DNA of 64,000 bases, taken from positions 186,001-250,000 of the forward strand of contig NZ_JAUOSF010000002.1 in assembly GCF_030548465.1 (NCBI RefSeq), read 5' to 3'. Below are positions 9,424-18,410 of the stretch, in pieces. The notes beneath the pieces are model-generated. The model did not search any database. It worked only from the letters and a program-made list of their open reading frames with translations, and was not told where the DNA came from. Source of the DNA: Tamlana sp. 2_MG-2023 (GTDB lineage Bacteria > Bacteroidota > Bacteroidia > Flavobacteriales > Flavobacteriaceae). The position numbers were made by a program, and so were the translations under genes. How positions within the stretch are numbered: the stretch's first letter is position 1; every line of letters starts with the position of its first letter.

Positions 9424-10956
9424 ATGAAATTTAAATATATCGTACTCTTAGTGTTTGTCGTTATTTTAGTTATTATAGCGATACCTGTTTCTAATTACAT
9501 AGTAAAAGGAAAAATAGAAAAGGGATTAGCTAATTTACCAGATCATGTGAGTGTTGAAACGGAAACGATTTCTGTAGATGTGACTTCGGGGACTGTTGAA
9601 TTTAAGGATATTACTATTTCGGTAAATAATAAAGTTTCAAAGAAAACAGACTTAACGCTTAGCCTAAATTCAGTTTTAATAGAAGATATTGATTATATAG
9701 ATTTTGTTTTTAGTAATAAGCTTAACATTGATGAGGTGGCTTTAGACGGACCACAAGTTACTTATTACAAAGCTGGTAAGAAAAAGAAACCGGAAGGGGA
9801 ATACAGCATATCTGAAACACCAGAAGTTAACATAAAGGTCGTTAAAATTTTAAATGGACGTGCCCAAGTATTGGATCAGAACAATGACTCACTTTTGTTT
9901 GCAGTGAAACATTTTAAACTCAATATAACAGATGTTACGCATAAACCAAACATAAAGCATAGAATACCAGTAACGTTTCATGATTTTGATGTTATAGCTG
10001 ATTCTATACAGCTTAATGTAGGGGAGTTTGATCGTTTATACATAGCAGATGTACACTTTAAAGAGCATGCTGCGCATTTCAAAGACTTGCATTTCAAAAC
10101 GAAATACACCAAAAAGGAACTGTCTAAACGCCTTAAAAAGGAAAAGGATTATTTCGATTTAAAACTCGATTCGTTAAGGCTGGAACAAATTGATTTTGGT
10201 TATAAAAATGATTCTGTTTTTTATTTTCACACCGAAAAAACAAAACTACACAAGCTCGACTTAGTAGTTTATAGAGATAAATTGGTAGCTGATGATCTTA
10301 CTACAAAACCTCTGTTTAGTAAAGTTATACGTGACTTAAATTTTGACCTTAATTTGGTTGATGTTGTTATTTTGGATGCCAAGATAAAGTATGAAGAACG
10401 TGTAAATCATGAAGGTGTTCCAGGAGAAATTTATTTTACAGATTTTAATGCCAATTTGACTAATGTTAGTAATACCTACTCAGAAGGAGAAAAAACGGTT
10501 ATTAAAACAACTTCAAAGTTTATGGATGAAGCGCCGTTAGAAACCGATTGGGAATTTGATGTCAACAATATTTATGATCGTTTTCTGTTTAAAGCAGATT
10601 TAGGACCTTTCCATGCTGTAAATATAAATCAGTTTTTAGTGCCTAATTTAAACGTGAAGTTTGAAGGTGTTTTACATCAGACTTATTTTACGATTGATGG
10701 AACAGCATCTCATTCGTCTGTAGATTTAAAAACTAAATTTGATGGACTTCGTGTGGAGGTACTCAGAAAGGATAAGCACGAGAAGAATAAATTCTTATCG
10801 GCTATTGCTAATGTTTTCGTGCCAAAAACAACAAATAAAGGTGAGAGTTCTTTTTCTGAAGCGGTAAGACATGATATAGAGCGAGATAAAACAAAATCTA
10901 TTTTCAATTTTATTTGGCTTAATATAAAAGAAGGTTTAATACACGCTAAAAATTAA
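9424..10956 (+). CDS. AsmA-like envelope protein (hypothetical)
   Basis: About 510 residues. One N-terminal transmembrane helix (KYIVLLVFVVILVIIAIPVSNYI) is followed by a long beta-rich region with repeated patterns such as VEFKDITISVN and LKLDSLRLEQIDFGY, resembling the AsmA/DUF748/TamB group of periplasm-spanning proteins implicated in lipid transfer to the outer membrane. This assignment is by overall shape, not by a diagnostic motif. ATG 9424 is preferred over the in-frame TTG at 9403 because it puts two positively charged residues right before the membrane helix. It stands alone between divergent and co-directional neighbours. Confidence 0.65.
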   Translation: MKFKYIVLLVFVVILVIIAIPVSNYIVKGKIEKGLANLPDHVSVETETISVDVTSGTVEFKDITISVNNKVSKKTDLTLSLNSVLIEDIDYIDFVFSNKLNIDEVALDGPQVTYYKAGKKKKPEGEYSISETPEVNIKVVKILNGRAQVLDQNNDSLLFAVKHFKLNITDVTHKPNIKHRIPVTFHDFDVIADSIQLNVGEFDRLYIADVHFKEHAAHFKDLHFKTKYTKKELSKRLKKEKDYFDLKLDSLRLEQIDFGYKNDSVFYFHTEKTKLHKLDLVVYRDKLVADDLTTKPLFSKVIRDLNFDLNLVDVVILDAKIKYEERVNHEGVPGEIYFTDFNANLTNVSNTYSEGEKTVIKTTSKFMDEAPLETDWEFDVNNIYDRFLFKADLGPFHAVNINQFLVPNLNVKFEGVLHQTYFTIDGTASHSSVDLKTKFDGLRVEVLRKDKHEKNKFLSAIANVFVPKTTNKGESSFSEAVRHDIERDKTKSIFNFIWLNIKEGLIHAKN

Positions 10957-11035
10957 TTTGTTCATAATTATTCATTATTTCAGCCTATAAAAAGCCTAAC
11001 AATGGTTAATTTCACGGCGTAAAATTGATGATGAT

Positions 11036-13372
11036 TTGGAAAAATATTTAAGCCAGTTAAACGAAGCTCAATTAGAGCCTACAATACAGATTGACGGACC
11101 CATGATTGTGATTGCAGGCGCTGGTTCTGGAAAAACAAGAGTGCTTACTTACCGTATTGCTTATATGATGAGTAAAGGTATAGATCCTTTTAATATTCTA
11201 TCGCTAACCTTTACCAATAAGGCAGCCAAAGAGATGAAAGAGCGTATCGCCTCTATTGTAGGGGCAAGCGAAGCAAAGAACTTGTGGATGGGAACATTTC
11301 ACTCCATTTTCGCTAAAATATTACGTATTGAAGCTGATAAAATTGGTTTTCCGAGTAACTTCACAATCTATGATTCTCAAGATTCCGATAAGTTAATTGG
11401 TGCAATTATTAGAGAAATGCAGCTTGATAAAGATGTATATAAGGCCAAACAAGTGCGTTCTCGAATTTCTTCTTACAAAAATAGTTTAATCACGGTTCGT
11501 GCTTATTTTCAAAATGCAGAACTTAAGGAAGCCGATGCTATGGCTAGGCGACCAAGATTAGGAGATATTTATAAGGAGTATGTAGACCGTTGTTTTAAAG
11601 CGGGGGCAATGGATTTTGATGATTTATTGTTAAGAACCAATGAATTGCTAACGCGTTTTCCAGAGGTTTTAGCAAAATATCAGAACCGATTTAAATACAT
11701 TTTGGTAGATGAGTATCAGGATACCAACCATTCGCAGTATTTAATTGTACGCGCTTTATCTGATAAGTTTCAAAACATTTGTGTGGTTGGTGATGATGCC
11801 CAAAGTATTTATGCCTTCCGTGGAGCAAATATTAATAACATTCTGAATTTCCAAAAAGATTATGACGATGTGAAAATGTTCCGTTTAGAGCAAAATTACC
11901 GTTCTACAAAAAACATTGTAAATGCGGCAAACTCTATTATTGACAAAAACCAAACGAAGCTTGAAAAAATTGTTTGGACAGCCAATGATGAGGGCGGAAA
12001 AATAAAAGTACACCGTTCTTTAACAGATGGTGATGAAGGGCGTTACGTAGCAAGTACCATTTTAGAGAATAAAACGAGTCAGAATTTAAATAACAGTGAT
12101 TTTGCGATTTTATACCGTACCAATTCACAATCACGTGCCATGGAGGAAGCCTTGCGTAAACGCGGTATCCCTTATCGCATATACGGTGGTTTATCATTTT
12201 ACCAACGTAAAGAAATTAAAGACGTCTTGTCTTATTTGCGTTTAATTGTAAACCCTGCTGATGAAGAAGCTTTAAAACGTGTGATTAATTTTCCGCCTAG
12301 AGGAATTGGTCAAACCACATTAGATCGTTTAGTGGTCGCAGCAAATGGTTATAAACGGACTATTTTTGAAGTGATGAAAAACATCGATAAAGTCGATATT
12401 AAAATCAATTCAGGAACAAAAAATAAACTTCAAGACTTCGTCACCTTAATAGAAAGTTATCAGGTTTTAAACCAAACAGCCGATGTTTTTGAACTGGCTG
12501 AGTATGTCACTAGAACCAGTGGCGTACTTAAAGAGTTTGGTAAGGATACCACCCCAGAAGGTGTAACACGCGTAGAGAACATCGAAGAACTCATTAATGG
12601 TATGAAGGATTTCGTGGAAGGTCAAATTGAAATTGCTGATGCCACAGGTTCTTTATCTGAATTTTTAGAAGATGTAGCGTTATCAAGTGATTTGGATAAT
12701 GAAACCGAAGATGATGATGAGGTCGCTTTAATGACCATTCACTTAGCAAAAGGTCTTGAGTTTTCTAATGTATTTATTGTGGGCTTGGAGGAAGATTTAT
12801 TCCCAAGTGCTATGAGTATGAACACTCGAAGTGAACTAGAGGAGGAGCGTCGTTTATTTTATGTAGCTTTAACACGTGCTGAAAAACAAGCTTATTTAAC
12901 CTATGCGTTATCCCGTTACCGTTGGGGAAAACTCGTAGATTCAGACCCGAGTCGTTTTATAGAAGAAATAGACGAGAAGTATTTGGAAGTTTTAACCCCT
13001 ATTGAAGAACGTCGTATTAACCCAATGCTTTCTGCTGATATTTTTGGAGATACCGAACCAAATAAAATTCGTTACAAACCAGCTAAGCAGCCAACTTTTG
13101 CTAAAAACAAAACGCCTAAAAAGGAACCTGAAAAATATGTAGCACCAACATCTAAAAACTTAAAGCCCGTAGCCAAAACGGCAGGGAGTGCTGCAAATTT
13201 ATTTGATAGTAAATTAACCGTAGGTAATACGGTAAAACATATTAGATTTGGTACAGGTGAAGTTTTAAAAATAGAGGGTACAGGCGCCGATGTTAAAGCA
13301 GAAATAAAATTTCAACATGGCGGAACTAAAAAACTATTATTACGCTTTGCAAAACTTGAAGTTGTAGGTTAG
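11036..13372 (+). CDS. UvrD/PcrA-type ATP-dependent DNA helicase
   Basis: Superfamily 1A 3'-5' helicase of DNA repair and replication restart. Walker A GAGSGKT is at residues 28-34, the Walker B DEYQDTN near 225, the QxxR-type motif LEQNYRS near 285, TIHLAKGLEF (motif V region) and the motif VI VALTRAEK near the C-terminal third. A short lysine-rich linker leads to a C-terminal beta domain (KHIRFGTGEVLKIEG), as in PcrA/UvrD tails that bind RNA polymerase. 778 residues is normal. I see no in-frame ATG upstream before a stop; TTG at 11036 (MEKYLSQLNEAQ) matches the expected N-terminus. Confidence 0.94.
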   Translation: MEKYLSQLNEAQLEPTIQIDGPMIVIAGAGSGKTRVLTYRIAYMMSKGIDPFNILSLTFTNKAAKEMKERIASIVGASEAKNLWMGTFHSIFAKILRIEADKIGFPSNFTIYDSQDSDKLIGAIIREMQLDKDVYKAKQVRSRISSYKNSLITVRAYFQNAELKEADAMARRPRLGDIYKEYVDRCFKAGAMDFDDLLLRTNELLTRFPEVLAKYQNRFKYILVDEYQDTNHSQYLIVRALSDKFQNICVVGDDAQSIYAFRGANINNILNFQKDYDDVKMFRLEQNYRSTKNIVNAANSIIDKNQTKLEKIVWTANDEGGKIKVHRSLTDGDEGRYVASTILENKTSQNLNNSDFAILYRTNSQSRAMEEALRKRGIPYRIYGGLSFYQRKEIKDVLSYLRLIVNPADEEALKRVINFPPRGIGQTTLDRLVVAANGYKRTIFEVMKNIDKVDIKINSGTKNKLQDFVTLIESYQVLNQTADVFELAEYVTRTSGVLKEFGKDTTPEGVTRVENIEELINGMKDFVEGQIEIADATGSLSEFLEDVALSSDLDNETEDDDEVALMTIHLAKGLEFSNVFIVGLEEDLFPSAMSMNTRSELEEERRLFYVALTRAEKQAYLTYALSRYRWGKLVDSDPSRFIEEIDEKYLEVLTPIEERRINPMLSADIFGDTEPNKIRYKPAKQPTFAKNKTPKKEPEKYVAPTSKNLKPVAKTAGSAANLFDSKLTVGNTVKHIRFGTGEVLKIEGTGADVKAEIKFQHGGTKKLLLRFAKLEVVG

Positions 13373-13453
13373 AAACGAGGTTTTGAATGCATCGTCTTTC
13401 ATAATTAGAAATTTAACGTTTAATTTGTATTACGAAGCATTACCTAAGTGACT

Positions 13454-14074
13454 ATGGCTGATTTTATTAGAATATACGAAGAAAACCCCAATCCTAGAGA
13501 AATTGACAAGGTTGTAAAGGTTTTAAAACGTGGCGGACTCATAATCTACCCAACCGATACCGTTTATGGTTTAGGTTGTGATATTACGAACGTAAAAGCC
13601 TTAGAGCGTATTGCTAGAATTAAAGGGGTGAAACTAGAAAAGGCTAACTTTTCTTTTGTTTGTCATGATTTAAGCCATTTAAGCGATTATGTTAAGCAAA
13701 TTGACACCGCTACATTTAAAATTTTAAAGCGTGCTTTACCTGGGCCTTATACGTTTGTATTACCTGGTTCAAAGAATTTGCCAAACCCATTTAAGAAAAG
13801 AAAAACCGTTGGTATTCGTGTGCCTGATAATGCCATAGCTTCAGAAATAGTTAGGCAATTAGGAAACCCAATCATTTCAACGTCTATTCGAGATGAAGAT
13901 GAGGTGTTAGAATACACCACAGATCCAGAACTTATTTTAGAAAAATGGGATAACCTTGTTGATTTAGTGATTGATGGTGGTTATGGTGATAATGAAGCTT
14001 CTACGGTTATCGATTTATCTGAAGATGAGCCGCTCATTATAAGAGAGGGGAAAGGGAGTTTGGAGATATTCTAA
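13454..14074 (+). CDS. Sua5/YciO/YrdC-family L-threonylcarbamoyladenylate synthase-like protein
   Basis: Makes, or is related to the enzyme that makes, threonylcarbamoyl-AMP for t6A modification of tRNA. The YrdC fold is shown by GGLIIYPTDTVYGLGCD near the N-terminus, KRALPGPYTFVLPGSK, the KRKTVGIRVPD stretch and ISTSIRD. The pattern is closer to the YciO branch than to TsaC, so activity as TsaC is likely but not certain. ATG 13454 is taken over the GTG six bases upstream. It is about 80 bp after the helicase gene; the shared bidirectional terminator at 14202-14240 ends it. Confidence 0.85.
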   Translation: MADFIRIYEENPNPREIDKVVKVLKRGGLIIYPTDTVYGLGCDITNVKALERIARIKGVKLEKANFSFVCHDLSHLSDYVKQIDTATFKILKRALPGPYTFVLPGSKNLPNPFKKRKTVGIRVPDNAIASEIVRQLGNPIISTSIRDEDEVLEYTTDPELILEKWDNLVDLVIDGGYGDNEASTVIDLSEDEPLIIREGKGSLEIF

Positions 14075-14135
14075 ATAGTTGTTAGTTGCTGGTTTTTGGT
14101 GCTTACTCGTGCGGGGTTGTTACATAGGAGCTACG

Positions 14136-14190
14136 CTGAGGTTTCACTGAGATGCACATAGAGGTTTTTAGACACAGATTTTTACAGATT
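14136..14190. repeat. Degenerate 11-bp periodic sequence
   Basis: Five successive 11-base units (starting CTGAGGTTTCA, CTGAGATGCAC, ATAGAGGTTTT, TAGACACAGAT, TTTTACAGATT) share a loose CTGAGNNTCAC-like pattern. It is noncoding and lies between the Sua5-like gene and the terminator. Confidence 0.45.
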
Positions 14191-14201
14191 ATACGTATTA
14201 A

Positions 14202-14240
14202 CAAAAAAAAGAGGCTGTCTTTTTCAGACAGCCTCTTTGA
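14202..14240. terminator. Bidirectional rho-independent terminator
   Basis: Perfect stem GAGGCTGTCT / AGACAGCCTC with a short T-rich loop, an A-tract before and a T-tract after. It serves the converging Sua5-like (+) and OmpA-like (-) genes. Confidence 0.92.
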
Positions 14241-14260
14241 AATTTTATAAAACGTGCTAC

Positions 14261-15100
14261 TTAATTACCAGCAGAAAGGTTTTTCATTTCTTTTTCAATC
14301 ATGTCATAAAACTGATCGATTTTTGGTAATACCACGATACGTGTACGACGGTTTTTAGCTCTGTTTTCAGCAGTATCATTATCTACTAATGGAACATAGT
14401 CAGCACGTCCAGCAGCTATTAATTGAGCAGGGTTTACATCAAGTGTTTGTAATACTCTAATAATTGAAGTAGAACGTTTAACACTTAAATCCCAGTTGTC
14501 TAATAAAACACCGTTACCTTTATAAGGTACACTATCTGTGTGACCTTCAACCATACATTCGAAATCTGGTTTGCTGTTTACTACTTTTGCAACTTTCGCT
14601 AAAACTTCTTTAGCTTGAGCTGTTACATTGTAGCTACCGCTTTTGAATAATAATTTATCAGCAATAGAAATAAATACAACACCCTTTTCTACATTGATTT
14701 CAATGTCTGGATCGTTAATTCCAACTTCACGTTTTAAACTTGTTACTAAAGCTAGCGTTACACTGTCTTTTTGAGTTAAAGCATCTTGTAAGCGGTTAAT
14801 TTTAAGCTCTTTTTCTTTAATGCTTTCTAATGTTTTTTCAATATTACTAGCACCCTTTGAAGATAACATAGTTAAATTATCATTGTTTTTACGCAAATCT
14901 GCTACTTGTTCTTCTAAGGCTTTTGCTCGCGCTGTAGATGTTGCTCTATCTTCTAAACAAGAGTTTAACTTAACGGTTGCAGAATTAAGCAAATCCTGAG
15001 TTTCCTTTTGTTTTGCTTGTAAGTCTGTAAATTGTTTTTTTGATACACATGAGCTTAGTATAAGCATTGCAGATGCACTAAGTAATAAGATTTTCTTCAT
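14261..15100 (-). CDS. OmpA-family peptidoglycan-associated lipoprotein
   Basis: 279 residues. The N-terminus MKKILLLSASAMLILSSC ends in a lipobox, so the mature protein is lipid-anchored. Residues ~25-110 are an extended alpha-helical coiled coil (AKALEEQVADLRKNNDNLT, KELKINRLQDALTQ). The C-terminal OmpA domain carries VEGHTDSVPYKG, then LSVKRSTSIIRVL and GRADYVPLVDNDTAENRAKNRRTRI, the residues that hold diaminopimelate of peptidoglycan. It probably ties the outer membrane to the cell wall. Monocistronic, with its own promoter at 15135-15167 and the shared terminator downstream. Confidence 0.93.
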   Translation of the reverse strand: MKKILLLSASAMLILSSCVSKKQFTDLQAKQKETQDLLNSATVKLNSCLEDRATSTARAKALEEQVADLRKNNDNLTMLSSKGASNIEKTLESIKEKELKINRLQDALTQKDSVTLALVTSLKREVGINDPDIEINVEKGVVFISIADKLLFKSGSYNVTAQAKEVLAKVAKVVNSKPDFECMVEGHTDSVPYKGNGVLLDNWDLSVKRSTSIIRVLQTLDVNPAQLIAAGRADYVPLVDNDTAENRAKNRRTRIVVLPKIDQFYDMIEKEMKNLSAGN

Positions 15101-15134
15101 AATAATGTTAGGATTAACTTTCTAAATTGTTAAA

Positions 15135-15167
15135 CAAAAATATATAAAATTCGGCTGACATATACAA
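15135..15167 (-). promoter_or_regulatory. Promoter of the OmpA-like gene
   Basis: On the minus strand a -7 element TATTTTTG (15142-15135, matching TAnnTTTG) lies about 35 nt before the start codon, with a TTG at 15167-15165 as -33 element; spacing is 22 bp, slightly longer than usual. Confidence 0.55.
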
Positions 15168-15191
15168 TTTAACAAAACTTTTACTAAACAC

Positions 15192-16181
15192 CTATAAACT
15201 AGTATAATTCTTTTTTTTACGTATGTAATAGTCAAAAACAATTGATGTTCTTGTGAAATATTTCATACGATGTTTAGTGGTCTTTCGCTGTTTTAACAAC
15301 CGATTCAATTGCTTGTAATAACTAAAATGTGCTTTAATTATTGCAAGAGTGTGTTTTGGTTTTAATTCAGCAAGAAATTTTATGCCTGCTATGCCATCCA
15401 GACACATTCGAACAAGTATTATGCCAAACAAAAAGCCTTTTGCGTTTTTTGTTAACATGAATAGACTGTTTCTAAAATTAAGATAAGTTTTTTTAGGGTT
15501 TTGGTTGTTCAAAGTAGCTCCACCTACATGATAAACTTCAGAAGCTCCTACGTATTTAATTGAGTATCCTTGATTTTTTGCACGCCAACATAGGTCAATC
15601 TCCTCCATATGAGCAAAAAAATGTTCATCTAAACCATTAAGTTTGTTAAAAACACTAGACCTTATAAATAAACAAGCTCCTGTGGCCCAAAATATATTTG
15701 AATTATCATTATATTGACCTAGATCTTTTTCTATGCTTTCGAAAATTCGGCCTCTGCAATAAGGGTAGCCATATTTATCAATAAATCCACCAGCGGCACC
15801 CGCATATTCAAAATATGCTTTATTCTTAAAATCTAATATTTTGGGTTGTATAATTGCTGTAAACTCATCTTGAGAGAAAGCTTTCATTATAGGAGGTAGC
15901 CAGTTCTTAGTCACCTCAATATCACTGTTTAATAAACAAAAAACATCGGCCTTAATATGTTTTAAAGCATCATTATACCCTTTTGCATAGCCCCCATTCT
16001 CTGTATTCACAATTATTTTAATACTAGGGAAGTTGTTTTTTACAAAAGAAATAGAATCATCTGTTGATGCATTATCTGCAACATAAATCTGGGCTTCTTC
16101 AGAATATGCAATGATTGAAGGTAGGAATTGTTCTAGCAATGACTTTCCGTTCCAATTTAATATAACAACAGCTATTTTCAT
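15192..16181 (-). CDS. Family 2 glycosyltransferase
   Basis: GT-A-fold sugar transferase, of the group often called rhamnosyltransferase-like. It opens with MKIAVVILNWNGKSLLEQFL, has the nucleotide-binding ADNASTDDS, the LLNSDIEV sequence in place of a DxD, and HMEEIDLCWRAK as the acceptor/catalytic acidic motif. A hydrophobic segment near residue 245 (FLFGIILVRMCLDGI) suggests membrane contact. Its start overlaps the stop of the preceding HsdR-N-like gene by four bases (ATGA), so the two are translationally coupled. Acceptor unknown; a role in surface polysaccharide is inferred. Confidence 0.88.
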   Translation of the reverse strand: MKIAVVILNWNGKSLLEQFLPSIIAYSEEAQIYVADNASTDDSISFVKNNFPSIKIIVNTENGGYAKGYNDALKHIKADVFCLLNSDIEVTKNWLPPIMKAFSQDEFTAIIQPKILDFKNKAYFEYAGAAGGFIDKYGYPYCRGRIFESIEKDLGQYNDNSNIFWATGACLFIRSSVFNKLNGLDEHFFAHMEEIDLCWRAKNQGYSIKYVGASEVYHVGGATLNNQNPKKTYLNFRNSLFMLTKNAKGFLFGIILVRMCLDGIAGIKFLAELKPKHTLAIIKAHFSYYKQLNRLLKQRKTTKHRMKYFTRTSIVFDYYIRKKKNYTSL

Positions 16182-16624
16182 GAGATGTAATTAGGGATGT
16201 CTTCTAAAAAATTATAACATTCATTTTTAAAATCCATTTGACAATAATAATGATTAAGTCCGTTTGTAACCATTAAATAAGTGGCGTTTAATTCTAAATT
16301 ATAACGTGAAATTTGATCGAATGTAGTTTGGTTTATAGTAATTTTTGGTGCTTTGCACTCTACAATAAGGTGAATACTTCCATCGGCATTAAAAACGACA
16401 ATATCATAGCGTTTTTTTAAAGTATTGATGGTGAGCTCTTTTTCAACATTAATAAGCGATTTCGGGAATTTTTTAACGACAATTAGATATTGAACACAGT
16501 GTTGTCGCACCCATTCTTCAGGTTGTAAAATCACAAATTTTTTACGAATAGGATCAAAAATAGATACTTTATTTTCTTTATTTTTGAATCGAAACGAATA
16601 TTCTGGAAAATTAAGTGCTTGCAC
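16178..16624 (-). CDS. HsdR N-terminal-domain protein (stand-alone nuclease-fold)
   Basis: 148 residues, about the size of a single PD-(D/E)xK domain like the N-terminal domain of type I restriction subunit HsdR. The pattern YDIVVFNADGSIHLIVECKAPK has the D...ExK arrangement (D near 74, ECK near 90) and is followed by a glutamine in TTFDQISRYN. There is no ATPase domain and no methylase or specificity gene nearby, so it is not a restriction system; proteins like this are widespread in Bacteroidota next to holA. It overlaps the glycosyltransferase downstream by four bases and diverges from holA, about 100 bp away. Confidence 0.8.
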   Translation of the reverse strand: MQALNFPEYSFRFKNKENKVSIFDPIRKKFVILQPEEWVRQHCVQYLIVVKKFPKSLINVEKELTINTLKKRYDIVVFNADGSIHLIVECKAPKITINQTTFDQISRYNLELNATYLMVTNGLNHYYCQMDFKNECYNFLEDIPNYIS

Positions 16625-16726
16625 AGTGTTTTGTTTGTTTTCAAAGTTAAGCTACAATATAGAAATACCAAATATCCAATCGTAATTGTTGTATTTGGTT
16701 ATTTTTTAATCTGAAATTTTATTGAT

Positions 16727-17731
16727 TTGGACGAAGTCAAACAATTAGTAACTGATATAAAAAAGGGGAATTTAAAACCTATCTATTTTTTAATGGGTGA
16801 GGAGCCTTATTATATTGATAGAATCTCCGATTATATAGAACAAACGATTCTGTCGGAAGAAGAGCGTGGTTTCAATCAAATGGTATTATACGGAAGGGAT
16901 GTGAGCGTTGAAGATGTCGTTGGAAATGCAAAACGTTTCCCAATGATGGCTGAACATCAAGTGGTTATTGTAAAAGAAGCTCAAGATTTATCTCGAACCA
17001 TTGAAAAATTTGCTACTTATGCTGCTAACCCACAGCCAACCACAATTTTAGTAATTAATTATAAATATAAAAAGTTAGATAAGCGAAAAGCACTTTATAA
17101 GGTCATTAATAAAGTAGGTGTGGTTTTCGAGAGTAAAAAACTTTATGAAAATCAAGTTTCAGATTGGATTAGACGTGTGTTAGCTTCTAAAAAGTATACC
17201 ATTACGCCAAAAGCAGCACAGATGTTAGTTGAGTTTTTAGGAACCGATTTGAGTAAAATAAATAATGAATTAGAAAAACTTCAAATCATTCTGCCCAAAG
17301 AAACTGAAATCACGCCAGAACATATTGAAGAAAATATAGGTATTAGTAAAGATTATAACAATTTTGAATTGCGTAAAGCTGTAGGCGAGCGTAACACCAT
17401 TAAAATTTATAAAATTGTGAAATACTTTGCCGAAAACCCAAAGGATAACCCCATGGTTGTTACCGTGTCTTTGATGTTTAACTTTTTCTCTCAACTTCTA
17501 CATTTTCATGGTTTAAATGATAAATCACCACGTCATGTAGCTCAAGCCCTTAAAGTAAACCCGTACTTTGTGAATGAATATATTACTGCTGCAAAAAACT
17601 ACCCGATGAGAAAAGTTAGTGCTGTTGTTGCGACTTTAAGGGAGTTTGATGTAAAAAGTAAGGGGGTAGGTTCCAATGCGGTTCCCCAAGGAGATTTGTT
17701 GAAAGAACTCATGGTTAGAATTCTAAATTAA
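16727..17731 (+). CDS. holA: DNA polymerase III subunit delta
   Basis: Clamp-loader subunit that opens the beta clamp. The N-terminus MDEVKQLVTDIKKGNLKPIYFLMGEEPYYID and the AAA+-like fold without a functional Walker A are characteristic; LPKETEITPEHIEENIG and the C-terminal DLLKELMVRIL helix fit the family. 334 residues is normal. It starts with TTG at 16727; this is the only start that gives the conserved N-terminus. Fourteen bases separate it from ung, so both are probably one transcript. Confidence 0.93.
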   Translation: MDEVKQLVTDIKKGNLKPIYFLMGEEPYYIDRISDYIEQTILSEEERGFNQMVLYGRDVSVEDVVGNAKRFPMMAEHQVVIVKEAQDLSRTIEKFATYAANPQPTTILVINYKYKKLDKRKALYKVINKVGVVFESKKLYENQVSDWIRRVLASKKYTITPKAAQMLVEFLGTDLSKINNELEKLQIILPKETEITPEHIEENIGISKDYNNFELRKAVGERNTIKIYKIVKYFAENPKDNPMVVTVSLMFNFFSQLLHFHGLNDKSPRHVAQALKVNPYFVNEYITAAKNYPMRKVSAVVATLREFDVKSKGVGSNAVPQGDLLKELMVRILN

Positions 17732-17744
17732 TTTTTAAAAGTTT

Positions 17745-18410
17745 ATGATTGCAGAAATTCATGAAAGCTGGAAACCGTATTTAGAGAACGAATTTGAAAA
17801 GCCGTATTTCAAAGATTTAATGACTTTTGTAACTTCTGAATATGAAAATAATCAATGTTTTCCGCCAAAAGATCAAATTTTTAGTGCTTTTGACTATTGT
17901 ACTTTTGAAGATTTAAAAGTGGTAATTATCGGTCAAGACCCTTATCATGGTTTCGGACAAGCAAATGGTTTGTGTTTTTCTGTAAATGATGGGGTTAAAC
18001 ATCCACCGTCATTAGTTAATATATTTAAAGAAATTGAAACTGACTTAAGCGAAGCTTATCCAATAACAGGTAATTTAGAACGCTGGGCGGAACAAGGGGT
18101 ATTACTTTTAAACGCGACCTTAACTGTGAGAGCCCATGAGGCTGGAAGTCATCAAAAACAAGGTTGGGAAACTTTTACCGATGCTGTAATAAAAATAGTA
18201 AGCGAAAAAAAGAAAAATACAGTATTCTTACTTTGGGGAGGTTATGCTAAGAAGAAAGTCAAATTGATAGATGTTGCTAAACACAAGGTATTTGCTTCAG
18301 GACATCCGTCACCTTTAAGTGCTAATAGGGGGTATTGGTTTGGGAATAAGAATTTCAGTAAAACAAATCAATATTTAAACGAAGTAGAAAAAAAATCTAT
18401 TCAATGGTAA
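17745..18410 (+). CDS. ung: Uracil-DNA glycosylase, family 1
   Basis: Removes uracil from DNA in base excision repair. The water-activating loop GQDPYHGFGQANGLCFSV near residue 64, the VLLLNATLTVR stretch, and the intercalation loop HPSPLSANRGYWFG near the C-terminus are all intact. 221 residues matches family 1. It follows holA by 13 bases. Confidence 0.97.
   Translation: MIAEIHESWKPYLENEFEKPYFKDLMTFVTSEYENNQCFPPKDQIFSAFDYCTFEDLKVVIIGQDPYHGFGQANGLCFSVNDGVKHPPSLVNIFKEIETDLSEAYPITGNLERWAEQGVLLLNATLTVRAHEAGSHQKQGWETFTDAVIKIVSEKKKNTVFLLWGGYAKKKVKLIDVAKHKVFASGHPSPLSANRGYWFGNKNFSKTNQYLNEVEKKSIQW

Noticed and set aside
16178-16624. Type I restriction-modification system
   Set aside because: Only a nuclease-fold domain is present; there are no HsdM or HsdS genes and no helicase part.
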